Shown: piece by piece, positions 7,332-15,989 of the stretch
Numbering within the stretch: position 1 is the first letter of the stretch
How the letters are laid out: each line of letters starts with the position of its first letter
From: Paraburkholderia fynbosensis
GTDB lineage: Bacteria; Pseudomonadota; Gammaproteobacteria; Burkholderiales; Burkholderiaceae
Reading direction: 5' to 3'
NCBI RefSeq assembly: GCF_902859935.1
Contig: NZ_CADIKI010000002.1
Span: forward strand, 310,001 to 374,000
Length of the DNA stretch: 64,000 nt
The notes under the pieces: model-generated
The model's database searches: none
What the model was told of the DNA's origin: nothing
What the model saw: only the letters and a program-made list of their open reading frames with translations
Position numbers and translations under genes: made by a program

Positions 7332-9965
7332 ATGACCGCGAGCGACAAGCGCATGAAACACACGCCTGCAAAACCGTACACACTTCGTTCGAGCGCAACT
7401 AACTGGGATGCCTGGCGAGAGGTGAGAAACCGCGTCCTCGCCGCACTGGACGGCGAGTCTGGAAGGTTCGGCCGGCTGCGATTGCATGCAAGCGAACCAG
7501 CGGAGCGCAAATCGAAATGCAAGTTGTCAGTCGAATGCTTGGATTGCGGATTGGGCCGGGACGGCAGTTGGAAGACCTATTACGACAACGTACGCATGTC
7601 ACCCCAAGGCTGCCCAGTCTGCAAATGCGCTCGGCCGCTGATCGACCGCTTCACTGCCAAGTTTCCCGACCAGTCGCTCTCGCTGTGCGTTCCCGACAGC
7701 GGTCCTCCTAACGTACCTGACTTGAGGTTCATCGTGCAGCCCAAGGAATGGTCACTGCCCGATGACTTCGCTTGGGTCATGCCCTCGATCGGCATAGCCG
7801 CCATCAAGAAAGCGCTGAGGCAACATCGCTTGCCCGGTGAAGCTGCTCAGGCCAGCTTCGGGGACTTTGTGGAACTACTGTCGAACTTCAAGCATGCTTT
7901 TCCCTCGGGGACGCTTCGGTTTGCCAGTCGTCACCATCCCGAGACTACGTCGCCTGGCCCTTTCTTCGACATAAATACCGGGACTCGATTGCTGCGTTCA
8001 CCGATTGCGGGAAGCTGCGTGTCACGCGCGGCAGTGCTTAAAGCCGTGCGCCAGGAGAGCAAGGATCTCAAACTCCGCAACGAGCTCCTTGAACGGGCAG
8101 AGAAGCACGGTGCAACAGAAGTCTCCTTCCAATGGAGTCCCGGTTATGGCGGGGGCTTTTTCATCCTCTATCGCAGCCGCACGGGCTTTTACCATCTCGA
8201 CACGCGGTGGCGTGCGGAGCAGAAGGCATGGGGCCAGTCTGGATTTCGGCGCGGCGAAGCACTGGCGCTCGTCGTCATCTCCCACCTTTTCCCTGCCCTC
8301 GACTGGGTGCGGACCTCCCGCCCGGCCTTCCTCCTGAGAGACAACGGGTATCGGCTCGAACTTGACGCCTACAGCCCAAGTCAGCGGCTGGCGCTCGAGT
8401 ATCACGGAGCGCACCACTACGCGCCTCGGTCGCAAAGCGCGGAGGACCTCTCAGCCCACGCCGATCAGGTCCAACGGGATGCGGAGAAACGGGCCCTCTG
8501 TGCGAAAGAGACGGTGCGCCTGCTCGAGATGAAGGACCGGCCGCTGGACCCAGCGGCGTTCCTCTCCTGCATTCAAGACCTAGCCCTCCAAGCCGGGCTC
8601 GTGCCAACCTGCTCCAATCCGGATCTTGAAGTGATCGTCGCGCGCTGGAATGAAATCTGTGAAAACCCCCTCGAAGAATTCCAGCAAGCGTTGCTGAGGA
8701 ATATAGGTCATCACAAGCTGATGTCGCATGAACTTACCCAGGTGACCAAAGGCTGCAAGGTCACCTACCTATGCGGGCATTGCAACAAGCTCAACACGGC
8801 GCAGGCCAAAGGCTTGGTTGAGGGGAATGTTCGCCAATACTGTCCTCAGTGCATGTACGACGCCAATCCCCAGCAGCGCCGCGCTGAGGCGCTCGAGGCC
8901 TGGGGCGCACAAGGCCTGCCGAAGTTTGTGACTGACCGCGTGGAGTTCGATGAGTCAAACCGCTACCTGTATCGCTGCGAGGCGGATCACGTGACCATCT
9001 TGCACAGCTGCTCGTCCGCCCTGCGACATGTCAGTGATGGTGCGTTCAACTGTCCAACATGCGTCAGTGTGCATTCCGGCGTCGCAGTGAACCACGCGAC
9101 GCTTTTTCCTGGCTATGCGAAGGCGTTTTCCGACTCCCTCGCCGAGCTCAAGCTCACGATACAAGGCTCGCCGTGGTACGAGGAGGGTGAGCTCTCGGCC
9201 CGCGTGCGGTGCCCCGCTGGCCACGAGCGAGTGATTAACCGCTCCTTGTGGAACCGGATTCGCAGCAACGCGAGCTTGACAGATCTGGGCGTGGTGCCGT
9301 CGGCTTGCCCGGACTGCGCGTACCCCGGCATCAGTGCAGCTAACGCCGTAAAGCTCATGGGAACGCTGCATCATCGGCTTTACATAATGAAGGATATGTA
9401 CCCGGAGATCAGATACCTTCACGGCTTTGATGCAACGGGGTGGAGCGAGGAAACGTTCTCCTGCGGATGCAACGGTCCTGATGGAGTCCCCCATCCGCCC
9501 TTCTCCATTACGTTTCGCAATCTCCTGAGGTACGCGAAACACAAGAGCGATCAGCATCTCTGCTTGCCCTGCAAGCTGGAGGCCGGCACGACCAACAAGC
9601 GTGGGAAGACCCTGGCAGATACGGTCTCACGAATGACAATCCTACGTGCCGCGGTGCTGGCGGTCACACCCGTCCACCTGCGGCCGATTGCAGTGCAGCC
9701 ACCAACGGCAACGCTCATTACCGAGGGCTTTGGGGGCCGCGGTGAGTTCTCGACAACCAAGGCTCGGATTCGCTTTGAATGTGGTGTGCCTAGCCACGCG
9801 CCGATGGACGCGTCATACAGCAACTATTTCCATCGTTTTGAATCTCGGGGATACGGGTTCTGCCCAGCATGTGTCAAGAATGCCGGGCTGACCCAGGCGC
9901 CGATGCCGGAGCAAGGCCGCGAGGCTGCTGGCGCATTGAGATCCATCGCCCTACGGATTGACTGA
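7332..9965 (+). CDS. Large zinc-ribbon protein with VSR-like nuclease core
   Basis: An 877-residue protein. The core at about 335-405 reads ELDAY (D345), then LALEYHGAHHY (E356, H358), then a basic helix with RDAEKRALC. This matches the layout of VSR/PD-(D/E)XK-type endonucleases. On both sides are many CxxC knuckles (CPVC, CGHC, CPQC, CPTC, CPDC, CLPC, CPAC), suggesting five or more treble-clef or zinc-ribbon modules that could read DNA in tandem. I know no named system for this exact architecture. It stands alone, 98 bases after the HNH gene, and may be an orphan nicking or restriction enzyme. The nuclease call is moderately sure; the biological role is unknown. Confidence 0.6.
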   Translation: MTASDKRMKHTPAKPYTLRSSATNWDAWREVRNRVLAALDGESGRFGRLRLHASEPAERKSKCKLSVECLDCGLGRDGSWKTYYDNVRMSPQGCPVCKCARPLIDRFTAKFPDQSLSLCVPDSGPPNVPDLRFIVQPKEWSLPDDFAWVMPSIGIAAIKKALRQHRLPGEAAQASFGDFVELLSNFKHAFPSGTLRFASRHHPETTSPGPFFDINTGTRLLRSPIAGSCVSRAAVLKAVRQESKDLKLRNELLERAEKHGATEVSFQWSPGYGGGFFILYRSRTGFYHLDTRWRAEQKAWGQSGFRRGEALALVVISHLFPALDWVRTSRPAFLLRDNGYRLELDAYSPSQRLALEYHGAHHYAPRSQSAEDLSAHADQVQRDAEKRALCAKETVRLLEMKDRPLDPAAFLSCIQDLALQAGLVPTCSNPDLEVIVARWNEICENPLEEFQQALLRNIGHHKLMSHELTQVTKGCKVTYLCGHCNKLNTAQAKGLVEGNVRQYCPQCMYDANPQQRRAEALEAWGAQGLPKFVTDRVEFDESNRYLYRCEADHVTILHSCSSALRHVSDGAFNCPTCVSVHSGVAVNHATLFPGYAKAFSDSLAELKLTIQGSPWYEEGELSARVRCPAGHERVINRSLWNRIRSNASLTDLGVVPSACPDCAYPGISAANAVKLMGTLHHRLYIMKDMYPEIRYLHGFDATGWSEETFSCGCNGPDGVPHPPFSITFRNLLRYAKHKSDQHLCLPCKLEAGTTNKRGKTLADTVSRMTILRAAVLAVTPVHLRPIAVQPPTATLITEGFGGRGEFSTTKARIRFECGVPSHAPMDASYSNYFHRFESRGYGFCPACVKNAGLTQAPMPEQGREAAGALRSIALRID

Positions 9966-10117
9966 GCGCGGACGTTGAACGGCTGCTAGCAGGCAACGAA
10001 TCCCGCCGAGCATAGGGCCGCAGCGGGTCGACTACGGATCGTCCCGCGCAAAGCGCTTGATGCCACGCTTGATGCGCGCTAGCCTCGTGCCGTTTCATCC
10101 GAGACGCAAGTAAGACA

Positions 10118-10588
10118 ATGGCTACGTTGCACCCTTGGAAGCGCAAAGTATTCGTCGACACTGAATTTTCCGATCTCGATGCCCCTGTTTTGCTGAGCAT
10201 CGCGATGGTCGCTGAGGATGGCGCCGAGTTCTACGCCGAGATGAGTGACTTCAGTACTAGTGGCTGTAGTGAATTCGTTCGAACATTCGTAATACCTCAG
10301 CTCGGCCGATACCCGGATCGAGTCATGAGTTCTCACGAAGCATCGAATCAACTTTGCAACTGGATGGAAAAGTTAAAAACGAGCCGGCAGAGACCAGTGA
10401 TCTGCTATGACCACCCCGTGGATGTCCAACTGCTAACCCGTCTGATTGAAAAAAAGCCGTCAAGTTGGCAGCTCGAAAATATTTCCGCCCGGCTTGACGT
10501 CGAGCGCCGGGAACAATATTTCGCCCTCTACGGTGGGAGACACCACGCTTTACACGATGCGCGCGCGAACCGTGCCGCCTATCGCTAG
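10118..10588 (+). CDS. DEDDh 3'-5' exonuclease-like protein (Rv2179c type)
   Basis: A 156-residue protein. VFVDTEFSDL at 11-20 gives the first acidic pair (D14, E16) of the RNase T/DEDD fold. CYDHPVDVQLL supplies the second conserved aspartate region, and HHALHDARAN near the end gives the His and final Asp. Size and order fit the small Rv2179c-like exoribonuclease family, which trims 3' overhangs of RNA. It is the last gene before a 670-base AT-rich gap leading to the transposition operon. Whether it acts on host RNA, on invader RNA or in DNA repair cannot be told from sequence. Confidence 0.65.
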   Translation: MATLHPWKRKVFVDTEFSDLDAPVLLSIAMVAEDGAEFYAEMSDFSTSGCSEFVRTFVIPQLGRYPDRVMSSHEASNQLCNWMEKLKTSRQRPVICYDHPVDVQLLTRLIEKKPSSWQLENISARLDVERREQYFALYGGRHHALHDARANRAAYR

Positions 10589-11007
10589 CGACGCCAGCCA
10601 ATTCGAGTTGCGGCGATACTTATCAATCATTCAACCATTTGTTGGGTCGCCTGAGGCACGGTGCCGACAGCAGTCAAGTGCTCACGCGGTTTCTGGTACC
10701 GCACATAGGGCTACAAACTTGGACAAGCAGGTATATCGCAGCGTTTGCGGGAAATTACGAGTAGGTGACAGTGCCAACAAGTACAAGAAATCGTGTGCCA
10801 TGACTTCGCCTCCGCGGACGACGACTCGATTTTCACCAGTGAAAATGGCGATCAACAAACGTTGTGTATTTGACTTATATATCTCAAGAAAACGTTCAAT
10901 AAATATATAGGAAAACTAAATTATTTACGTCTGTGCTTGTCTCGGTGTTTAATGTGAGGAGTCAGAGCGGGCGCGCCGAAATGGCCAGCGAGTGAAGCAA
11001 TCGAAAC

Positions 11008-11023
11008 AGGAGGTCGCATGTAG
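11008..11023 (+). promoter_or_regulatory. Strong SD followed by an ATG-TAG start-stop
   Basis: A perfect AGGAGG at 11008-11013 is followed four bases later by ATG at 11018 and immediately by TAG. It sits just before the hairpin terminator at 11031. A ribosome initiating here would stop at once. It could be a leader signal affecting the terminator upstream of tnsA, or a chance match; functional evidence is lacking. Confidence 0.3.
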
Positions 11024-11030
11024 AAAAGAA

Positions 11031-11059
11031 AAAAGCCAACCGATGACGAGTGGCTTTTT
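11031..11059. terminator. Intrinsic terminator or attenuator upstream of tnsA
   Basis: Stem AAAAGCCA (11031-11038) pairs with TGGCTTTT (11051-11058) across a 12-base loop. It has A- and T-rich flanks on both sides, so it could work in either direction. No gene lies close upstream, so it probably shields or attenuates transcription into tnsA. Confidence 0.55.
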
Positions 11060-11264
11060 GTCTTGGCTCTAAAAGAGCACGGTACTGCGGGACTGGACAT
11101 CCTCAGTATCGTTCTCGATTTCAGCCGAGTCAAGGCCTTTTTGTCTCCGTGTTATGGGTTGGCGTGTCCCCGATGTATGGAGGGCCACCGACTCTTACCT
11201 AGTCACAACTGTCATCCGGCGCGCTAAGGCCGCTGGCGACCGCCTGTGTGGCATCGGAGTAAAA

Positions 11265-12176
11265 ATGAAACGAACGATGACGTGGGATAAGTTGCAAGAA
11301 TTGATTGAGAGCGGGGCCGGCCAAGGGCATGGTGAACGCTACCACCCCTTCATACAAATCCACAGAGGGAATTCATCTTCGAAGGGCAATCAGACCGTTG
11401 GACCCTTGCCCGGGCAACAGCGCTCCTTCCACGGCCTTGCCAGGCTTGAGCGTCAATTGGGGATCCTGTGTTACTGGCTGGGCGCGCAAGACGTCCGTGA
11501 ACAATTTCCCATGTGGCCGTTTCCACACCTTCATCCAATTGTCGGTGCTAAAAACGCCCGGTCGTACTCGCGTTCAAAGGTGCCCGGTCTGCTTAAAATC
11601 GCCGAGGAGGCCGGAGTCGATCACGGAGTTTTTGTTGGAACGAATATTCCATACATCGCTACTTTGGACGTCGTCGCCACGGTAGATCGAGACTCCGGTC
11701 CATATCTTGTCGCATTTTCATGTAAGCCGCGGAAGGCAGTATTAGAAGCCTGTTCAACCTCTCGGATCCTCGAAAGGCTGGAGCTCGAGCGTAGCTATTG
11801 CAATCGAATTGCGGCTCGCTATCACATTGCACACGAACTTGCATTGCCTCCCGACCTGCTAAAAAATCTCGAAAACTGCGGAGCCGCATGGGCGAGACAG
11901 AAGGAGATCGTTGCCGCAACCGGGTTTCATGAGTTCCGGCGTGTCTTGCTAGCGAAGCTCAATTCAGTGTCAATCCGCTGCGCGGTTGAGCGTGCCGTCG
12001 AAGTATCGAGAATCGACGCATCCGTTGCATGGCCCGCGTTCAAGCTGCTCTGCTGGACTCTCGAAATCGATGTCGACCTCTCGAAGCCGCAGCTCCATTC
12101 GTACCGCATGGTGCCGGGTGGTCGGGAACTGCATACGCGGTTGAAGCAAACCCTCTTGGGTGGAGGGTCACGATGA
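11265..12176 (+). CDS. tnsA: TnsA-like transposon endonuclease
   Basis: A 303-residue protein starting at an ATG with GGAG about seven bases upstream; longer in-frame extensions lack such a site. Tn7 TnsA uses a restriction-enzyme-like triad to cut the 5' ends of the element so that it moves by cut-and-paste. The expected residues are here: E62 in ARLERQLG, D135 in ATLDVVA and K154 in FSCKP, with a D-K spacing close to that of Tn7. The EQFPMWP motif after the first Glu is also typical. The C-terminal half would contact TnsC. The stop overlaps the tnsB start as ATGA. Presence of TnsA implies heteromeric TnsA-TnsB excision rather than replicative transposition. Confidence 0.88.
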   Translation: MKRTMTWDKLQELIESGAGQGHGERYHPFIQIHRGNSSSKGNQTVGPLPGQQRSFHGLARLERQLGILCYWLGAQDVREQFPMWPFPHLHPIVGAKNARSYSRSKVPGLLKIAEEAGVDHGVFVGTNIPYIATLDVVATVDRDSGPYLVAFSCKPRKAVLEACSTSRILERLELERSYCNRIAARYHIAHELALPPDLLKNLENCGAAWARQKEIVAATGFHEFRRVLLAKLNSVSIRCAVERAVEVSRIDASVAWPAFKLLCWTLEIDVDLSKPQLHSYRMVPGGRELHTRLKQTLLGGGSR

Positions 12177-14434
12177 GCTCGATTCATTTGAACTGCCTGA
12201 TTCGGCTTTCACACGGGGCGTCATCTGCAGGGGGGATATTTCGCGTAATTCATGCGAATCCGTCGATCGATAGGTTGTGGGCTATCAAAGTTTCGAATCG
12301 AGACGGATCATCAGTCTCTTATTATCGACGTCCCTCCGATTTTTCAATCTTGGCAGTGGAATCAATGCTGAGAGAATCCTTGGCAGAATTGGTCGCCGAT
12401 AAGACTCCGAAGCTATGGCTTATGTCGGACGGCCAGATTAAAGCGCGATACGGGAAGCGAGGAGACGGCGGTCAGTGCGCCCAATTAGTTCGCCGGGATC
12501 GTGACTGGCGTGTGATCGAAGGGTTAGTAAAAAACTACACACTTCATGAACTGCTTGAGCGAGGACTGTATCGCGGCGTCATACATCAACGAGCATTGGA
12601 GCTTGGGTGCAGGCCGAAATCAGTGGCGTCGGCACTTCACAGGTTTTGGGCGGGATCATGCAACAAGAACGCCCTATTGCCGAAATTTGACAGATGCGGA
12701 GGCGCAGGAAAAACGCGCAAACAGGAAAAGAAACTAGGGCGCCCGAACGTCTTTGTGCGGCAGCATATGTTCGACCGCGCTGGCTACTGCTTACGTGACG
12801 ATGATCGCTCGCAATTGGCCTTCGGATGGGAAAATTACGTCCGTCCTGGCGTGACAGTTCAGTCAGCATATCTGCGCACGATGGAAGCATTTTACCGCCA
12901 GCCAGACGAGACTCAACGCGCAGATGCTGCGCCGATCTTGAAAGAGCCGCACGACCGACCCACTATCCGCCAGTTTCGCTACTGGGGATCGCGTGGCGAC
13001 AACGAAAGAACCGCCGTTCGGCTGCAAATGGATCGAGGGGATTTCGAGCGCGATCACCGTGCGCTTCACGGAACTGCGCGCGACGGCGTTGATTGCGTGG
13101 GTCAGCTGGCTTACTGCGATGCCACAACGAATGACGTCCATCTGCTTTCGGCAATCTCGAGGACTAGGGTCGTGGGGACGGCGCACCGAATAGTGATTGT
13201 CGACACGGTTACAGGACTTATCGCTGGACTGGATTGTGGCTTCGATGCACCGTCGGCGCAGACCGCTTTGAGCGCCGTCGCAAATGCCGCGCTTGATAAG
13301 GTCGACTTCTGTGCCCGATTCGGAATCGACATTATTTCCGAGGAATGGCCTGCTATTGCCTTTCTTCGTTATCTGGCTGACAACGGTGAGCTCCGGAACC
13401 AGCAGTCGATCGATTCGATTCCGGGCATTGGCGGAACGCTCGAATTTGTACCGGTGTTTCGTCCAGAGCTGAAGTCGATTGTCGAGTCAATTCATCACGT
13501 CCTTCATAAAAAGCTTGATCACAAGCTTCCTGGCACAACGCGTGGACAATTGCGAAAGCGTGGGCAACGCCACCCCGCGCTTTCCGCATGCCTTACGTAC
13601 TTCGAATACATGCGTCTTTTGATCCGCCGAATCCTTCACTACAACAATGAAGAACGTGTGCCGCAGCTTCTGACTACCGAGATGCGTCGCGATGGTGTGG
13701 TGCCGACTCGATTGAATATGTATCGTTGGCGTCAAGAGAACGGATACGGTGCCGCAGCGCCCCCCTCCGCAGATATGGTCAGGGCTCATCTTTTGCCGGT
13801 CTTGCCTGCGGTCCTGACCGGCCGGGGCATTTTTCTGCTTCGAACGGACCGTGGGGCGAAAGCAGAACATATCAAAGGCGCTCGATTCGTTGGCAGTGTC
13901 CTTAAAGAGCGGGGAATGATGGAGCTGGCGCGAAGGAACCACACGCGGGTTGAAGTGCGAGGGGATCCGCAAGATCTTCGGCGAGTCTGGCTTGTCATGG
14001 ACGGAGTGCATGAGCTTCTCAACATGGCTGCTGATCCTCTCGCAGCTCGGGAATGGACCTTCAAGGATCATCTTTCGGTACAAGACGAAGATCTTCTGAA
14101 TAGCAACCTCGATATTGGCCGGCGCACGCAACGAGACGCCGAGTTGGATACGGGAATGTTTGTAGACGTTGGCGAGGCGCAGCGTGCTAAGCGTGCGGAG
14201 ACGGGGCGTCAAGGATCGCGAGTTTCTCTGCACAAACAGATCGCTGACATGCGGGCGAATCGCAGAGCCGAAAGAAAACTGCCAGCAAGTCTGCCAGCAT
14301 TCAAATCGCAGATTACTAATGTCCCACCTTCGCATATGCCGGGCTCAAGCCCGCTGCCTCCTGCCGACTGCGGAGAAGACCTGCTGTCGCCCGCGCACGC
14401 AGCTCTACGCGCTTTCAACAAGACTCGGAGATAG
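12173..14434 (+). CDS. tnsB: TnsB-like DDE transposase
   Basis: A 753-residue protein starting at the ATG that overlaps the tnsA stop. It joins transposon 3' ends to target DNA and binds the end repeats. The retroviral-integrase-type catalytic residues are D316 (AYCDATT), D403 (LADNGE) and E438 (SIVESIH); the spacings of 87 and 35 residues nearly match those of Tn7 TnsB. N-terminal helix-turn-helix DNA-binding regions precede the core. The C-terminal tail (about 690-753) is basic and Pro/Ser-rich, as expected for the part that recruits TnsC. No frameshift or missing catalytic residue is seen, so the transposase looks functional. Confidence 0.92.
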   Translation: MSSIHLNCLIRLSHGASSAGGIFRVIHANPSIDRLWAIKVSNRDGSSVSYYRRPSDFSILAVESMLRESLAELVADKTPKLWLMSDGQIKARYGKRGDGGQCAQLVRRDRDWRVIEGLVKNYTLHELLERGLYRGVIHQRALELGCRPKSVASALHRFWAGSCNKNALLPKFDRCGGAGKTRKQEKKLGRPNVFVRQHMFDRAGYCLRDDDRSQLAFGWENYVRPGVTVQSAYLRTMEAFYRQPDETQRADAAPILKEPHDRPTIRQFRYWGSRGDNERTAVRLQMDRGDFERDHRALHGTARDGVDCVGQLAYCDATTNDVHLLSAISRTRVVGTAHRIVIVDTVTGLIAGLDCGFDAPSAQTALSAVANAALDKVDFCARFGIDIISEEWPAIAFLRYLADNGELRNQQSIDSIPGIGGTLEFVPVFRPELKSIVESIHHVLHKKLDHKLPGTTRGQLRKRGQRHPALSACLTYFEYMRLLIRRILHYNNEERVPQLLTTEMRRDGVVPTRLNMYRWRQENGYGAAAPPSADMVRAHLLPVLPAVLTGRGIFLLRTDRGAKAEHIKGARFVGSVLKERGMMELARRNHTRVEVRGDPQDLRRVWLVMDGVHELLNMAADPLAAREWTFKDHLSVQDEDLLNSNLDIGRRTQRDAELDTGMFVDVGEAQRAKRAETGRQGSRVSLHKQIADMRANRRAERKLPASLPAFKSQITNVPPSHMPGSSPLPPADCGEDLLSPAHAALRAFNKTRR

Positions 14435-14436
14435 GT

Positions 14437-15951
14437 ATGAGCGATGAAATGAATCTTAAGGGGGACGGCGCCAGCGGCCCTTGGAGCGTCAATCCTCTCC
14501 TAGCTGCGCTGCCCCCGGCAGTATGTTATGAGGATTTACCTGCCCTTCTGGCGCACGAGCCGCTGTCCTCGATCTCCTTGGAAGGGTTGCCGCTGCAACG
14601 TCGAGCAGAATACCTATCGAAAATAGGCTCGCATTTTGTGCCAACGTCTGCGGCGATTGACATCGCGGATGCCGTACTGACGGCAATCCGATCGGGATAT
14701 GAAGACCGAGATCCGTCATCCAGGGCCTTTAAACAGGAGCGATATAACGTCGGCGCCTGGAGCGCGCAGGACGGTGTCTTGATACGTTCCGCCTCAGTGA
14801 GAAACGCACGGGGAATCACAATCAAGGGAATGACCGGCGTTGGAAAATCGACGATCGTCGCAAGGACCTTATCCCTTCTTCCTCAGGTTATCGATCATGG
14901 TTTTAACGAGCAGTGCGGTTGGGCCGCGCAGAAACAGCTAGTCTGGTTAAGAGTCGATATGACGTCGGACGGCAGTCGTCTCGGTTTCCTGATGCAGATC
15001 TACCGAGAAGTCGACGCGGCACTAGGTACCAACTATTTCGCGCAATATGCATCAAAAAAGATGACAGTGGAAACTCACATGGTGGCTGTCTCGAAGATCC
15101 TGTTTAATTGCTTTTGCGGCGTGCTAGTGATCGAGGAGATCCAGTTCCGAAATTTCGGGACTGCGGCCGCACGAGACCTTATGTTGCTCTTTTTTCTGAG
15201 GCTCGCAAACTTGGGTGTTCCGATAGTTTTGATCGGAAATCCGCAGGGATTTGACGGGTTCGACGTTTTTTCCCAAGACGTCCGGCGAATGAGTTCTGGT
15301 GGATCCTTCGAGCTGTGGCCAGCTGAATCGCAAAGCGACGTTGACTGGGGGGAGTTTGTGGTTCCGGGAATGCTTCGATTCACCGTGCTTCCTAGGCCGC
15401 CGAACGTAGAACATGCGTCTGCACTTCTGTTCGACTGCACCGGCGGCGTTCTGGACTTCCTCGCGAAAGTGCTCACACAGGCACAACTGCTCGCGATAAG
15501 AATGGGACGCGATCAGATAACAGGATCAGAAATCGTGGCGGCTTACCATAGTCCAGTATTGCGACCACTGCATTCACTGATTCGAGGGTTGGTTGAGCGG
15601 AAGGTGGATCAGCTTCGGTCCTTTGAAGACGTACCGGTGGAGTTACTTGCGGAGTGGTGGGCGCGTGCGAGGGACCATCGAGAAACGGAATTGCATCCGG
15701 AAGGGAGTGGGCGCGCACGGGCGTCAATGCAAGGCAAATCCCGAGAGGCAACTGGAGGGACCAGAACTCACTATCAGCAGGGTGCCGCTCGCTATAAGGC
15801 GAAAATTACAGCTGGCAAGCGTCGTGACAATCGAGCCAAGGAGCTGGAGGCCAATCTGTCGCCAGAGGATATAAGGGCGAACGGACGGAAAGAGGCGCTG
15901 CTGGGAAATTTTTCTTTGATGCAGTGGGATATAAATCGGAAGAAACAGTAG
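14437..15951 (+). CDS. tnsC: TnsC-like AAA+ transposition regulator
   Basis: A 504-residue AAA+ ATPase. Walker A is GMTGVGKST at 131-139 and Walker B is VLVIEEIQ at 229-236. In Tn7 systems TnsC polymerises on target DNA, links TniQ/TnsD to the transposase and enforces target immunity. It starts two bases after tnsB, completing a tight tnsABC operon. Length is close to Tn7 TnsC (about 555). The C-terminal 90 residues are basic and could bind TnsA/TnsB. Downstream it converges with a tniQ gene on the other strand, only 38 bases away. Confidence 0.9.
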   Translation: MSDEMNLKGDGASGPWSVNPLLAALPPAVCYEDLPALLAHEPLSSISLEGLPLQRRAEYLSKIGSHFVPTSAAIDIADAVLTAIRSGYEDRDPSSRAFKQERYNVGAWSAQDGVLIRSASVRNARGITIKGMTGVGKSTIVARTLSLLPQVIDHGFNEQCGWAAQKQLVWLRVDMTSDGSRLGFLMQIYREVDAALGTNYFAQYASKKMTVETHMVAVSKILFNCFCGVLVIEEIQFRNFGTAAARDLMLLFFLRLANLGVPIVLIGNPQGFDGFDVFSQDVRRMSSGGSFELWPAESQSDVDWGEFVVPGMLRFTVLPRPPNVEHASALLFDCTGGVLDFLAKVLTQAQLLAIRMGRDQITGSEIVAAYHSPVLRPLHSLIRGLVERKVDQLRSFEDVPVELLAEWWARARDHRETELHPEGSGRARASMQGKSREATGGTRTHYQQGAARYKAKITAGKRRDNRAKELEANLSPEDIRANGRKEALLGNFSLMQWDINRKKQ

Positions 15952-15989
15952 CCGGCGACGTCACATGAGTCATTCAATCAGCGAGTGAA

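Larger units (their letters stand above)
10589..11264. other. AT-rich leader region upstream of tnsA
   Basis: About 675 bases without a convincing gene. The stretch 10855-10930 is notably AT-rich. In Tn7-like elements the right end with TnsB sites normally lies just upstream of tnsA, so this is the expected place for one transposon end. I looked for TGT termini with repeated 20-22-base sites and found none I could defend. The segment does carry an isolated start-stop pair and an intrinsic terminator, listed separately. Confidence 0.4.
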
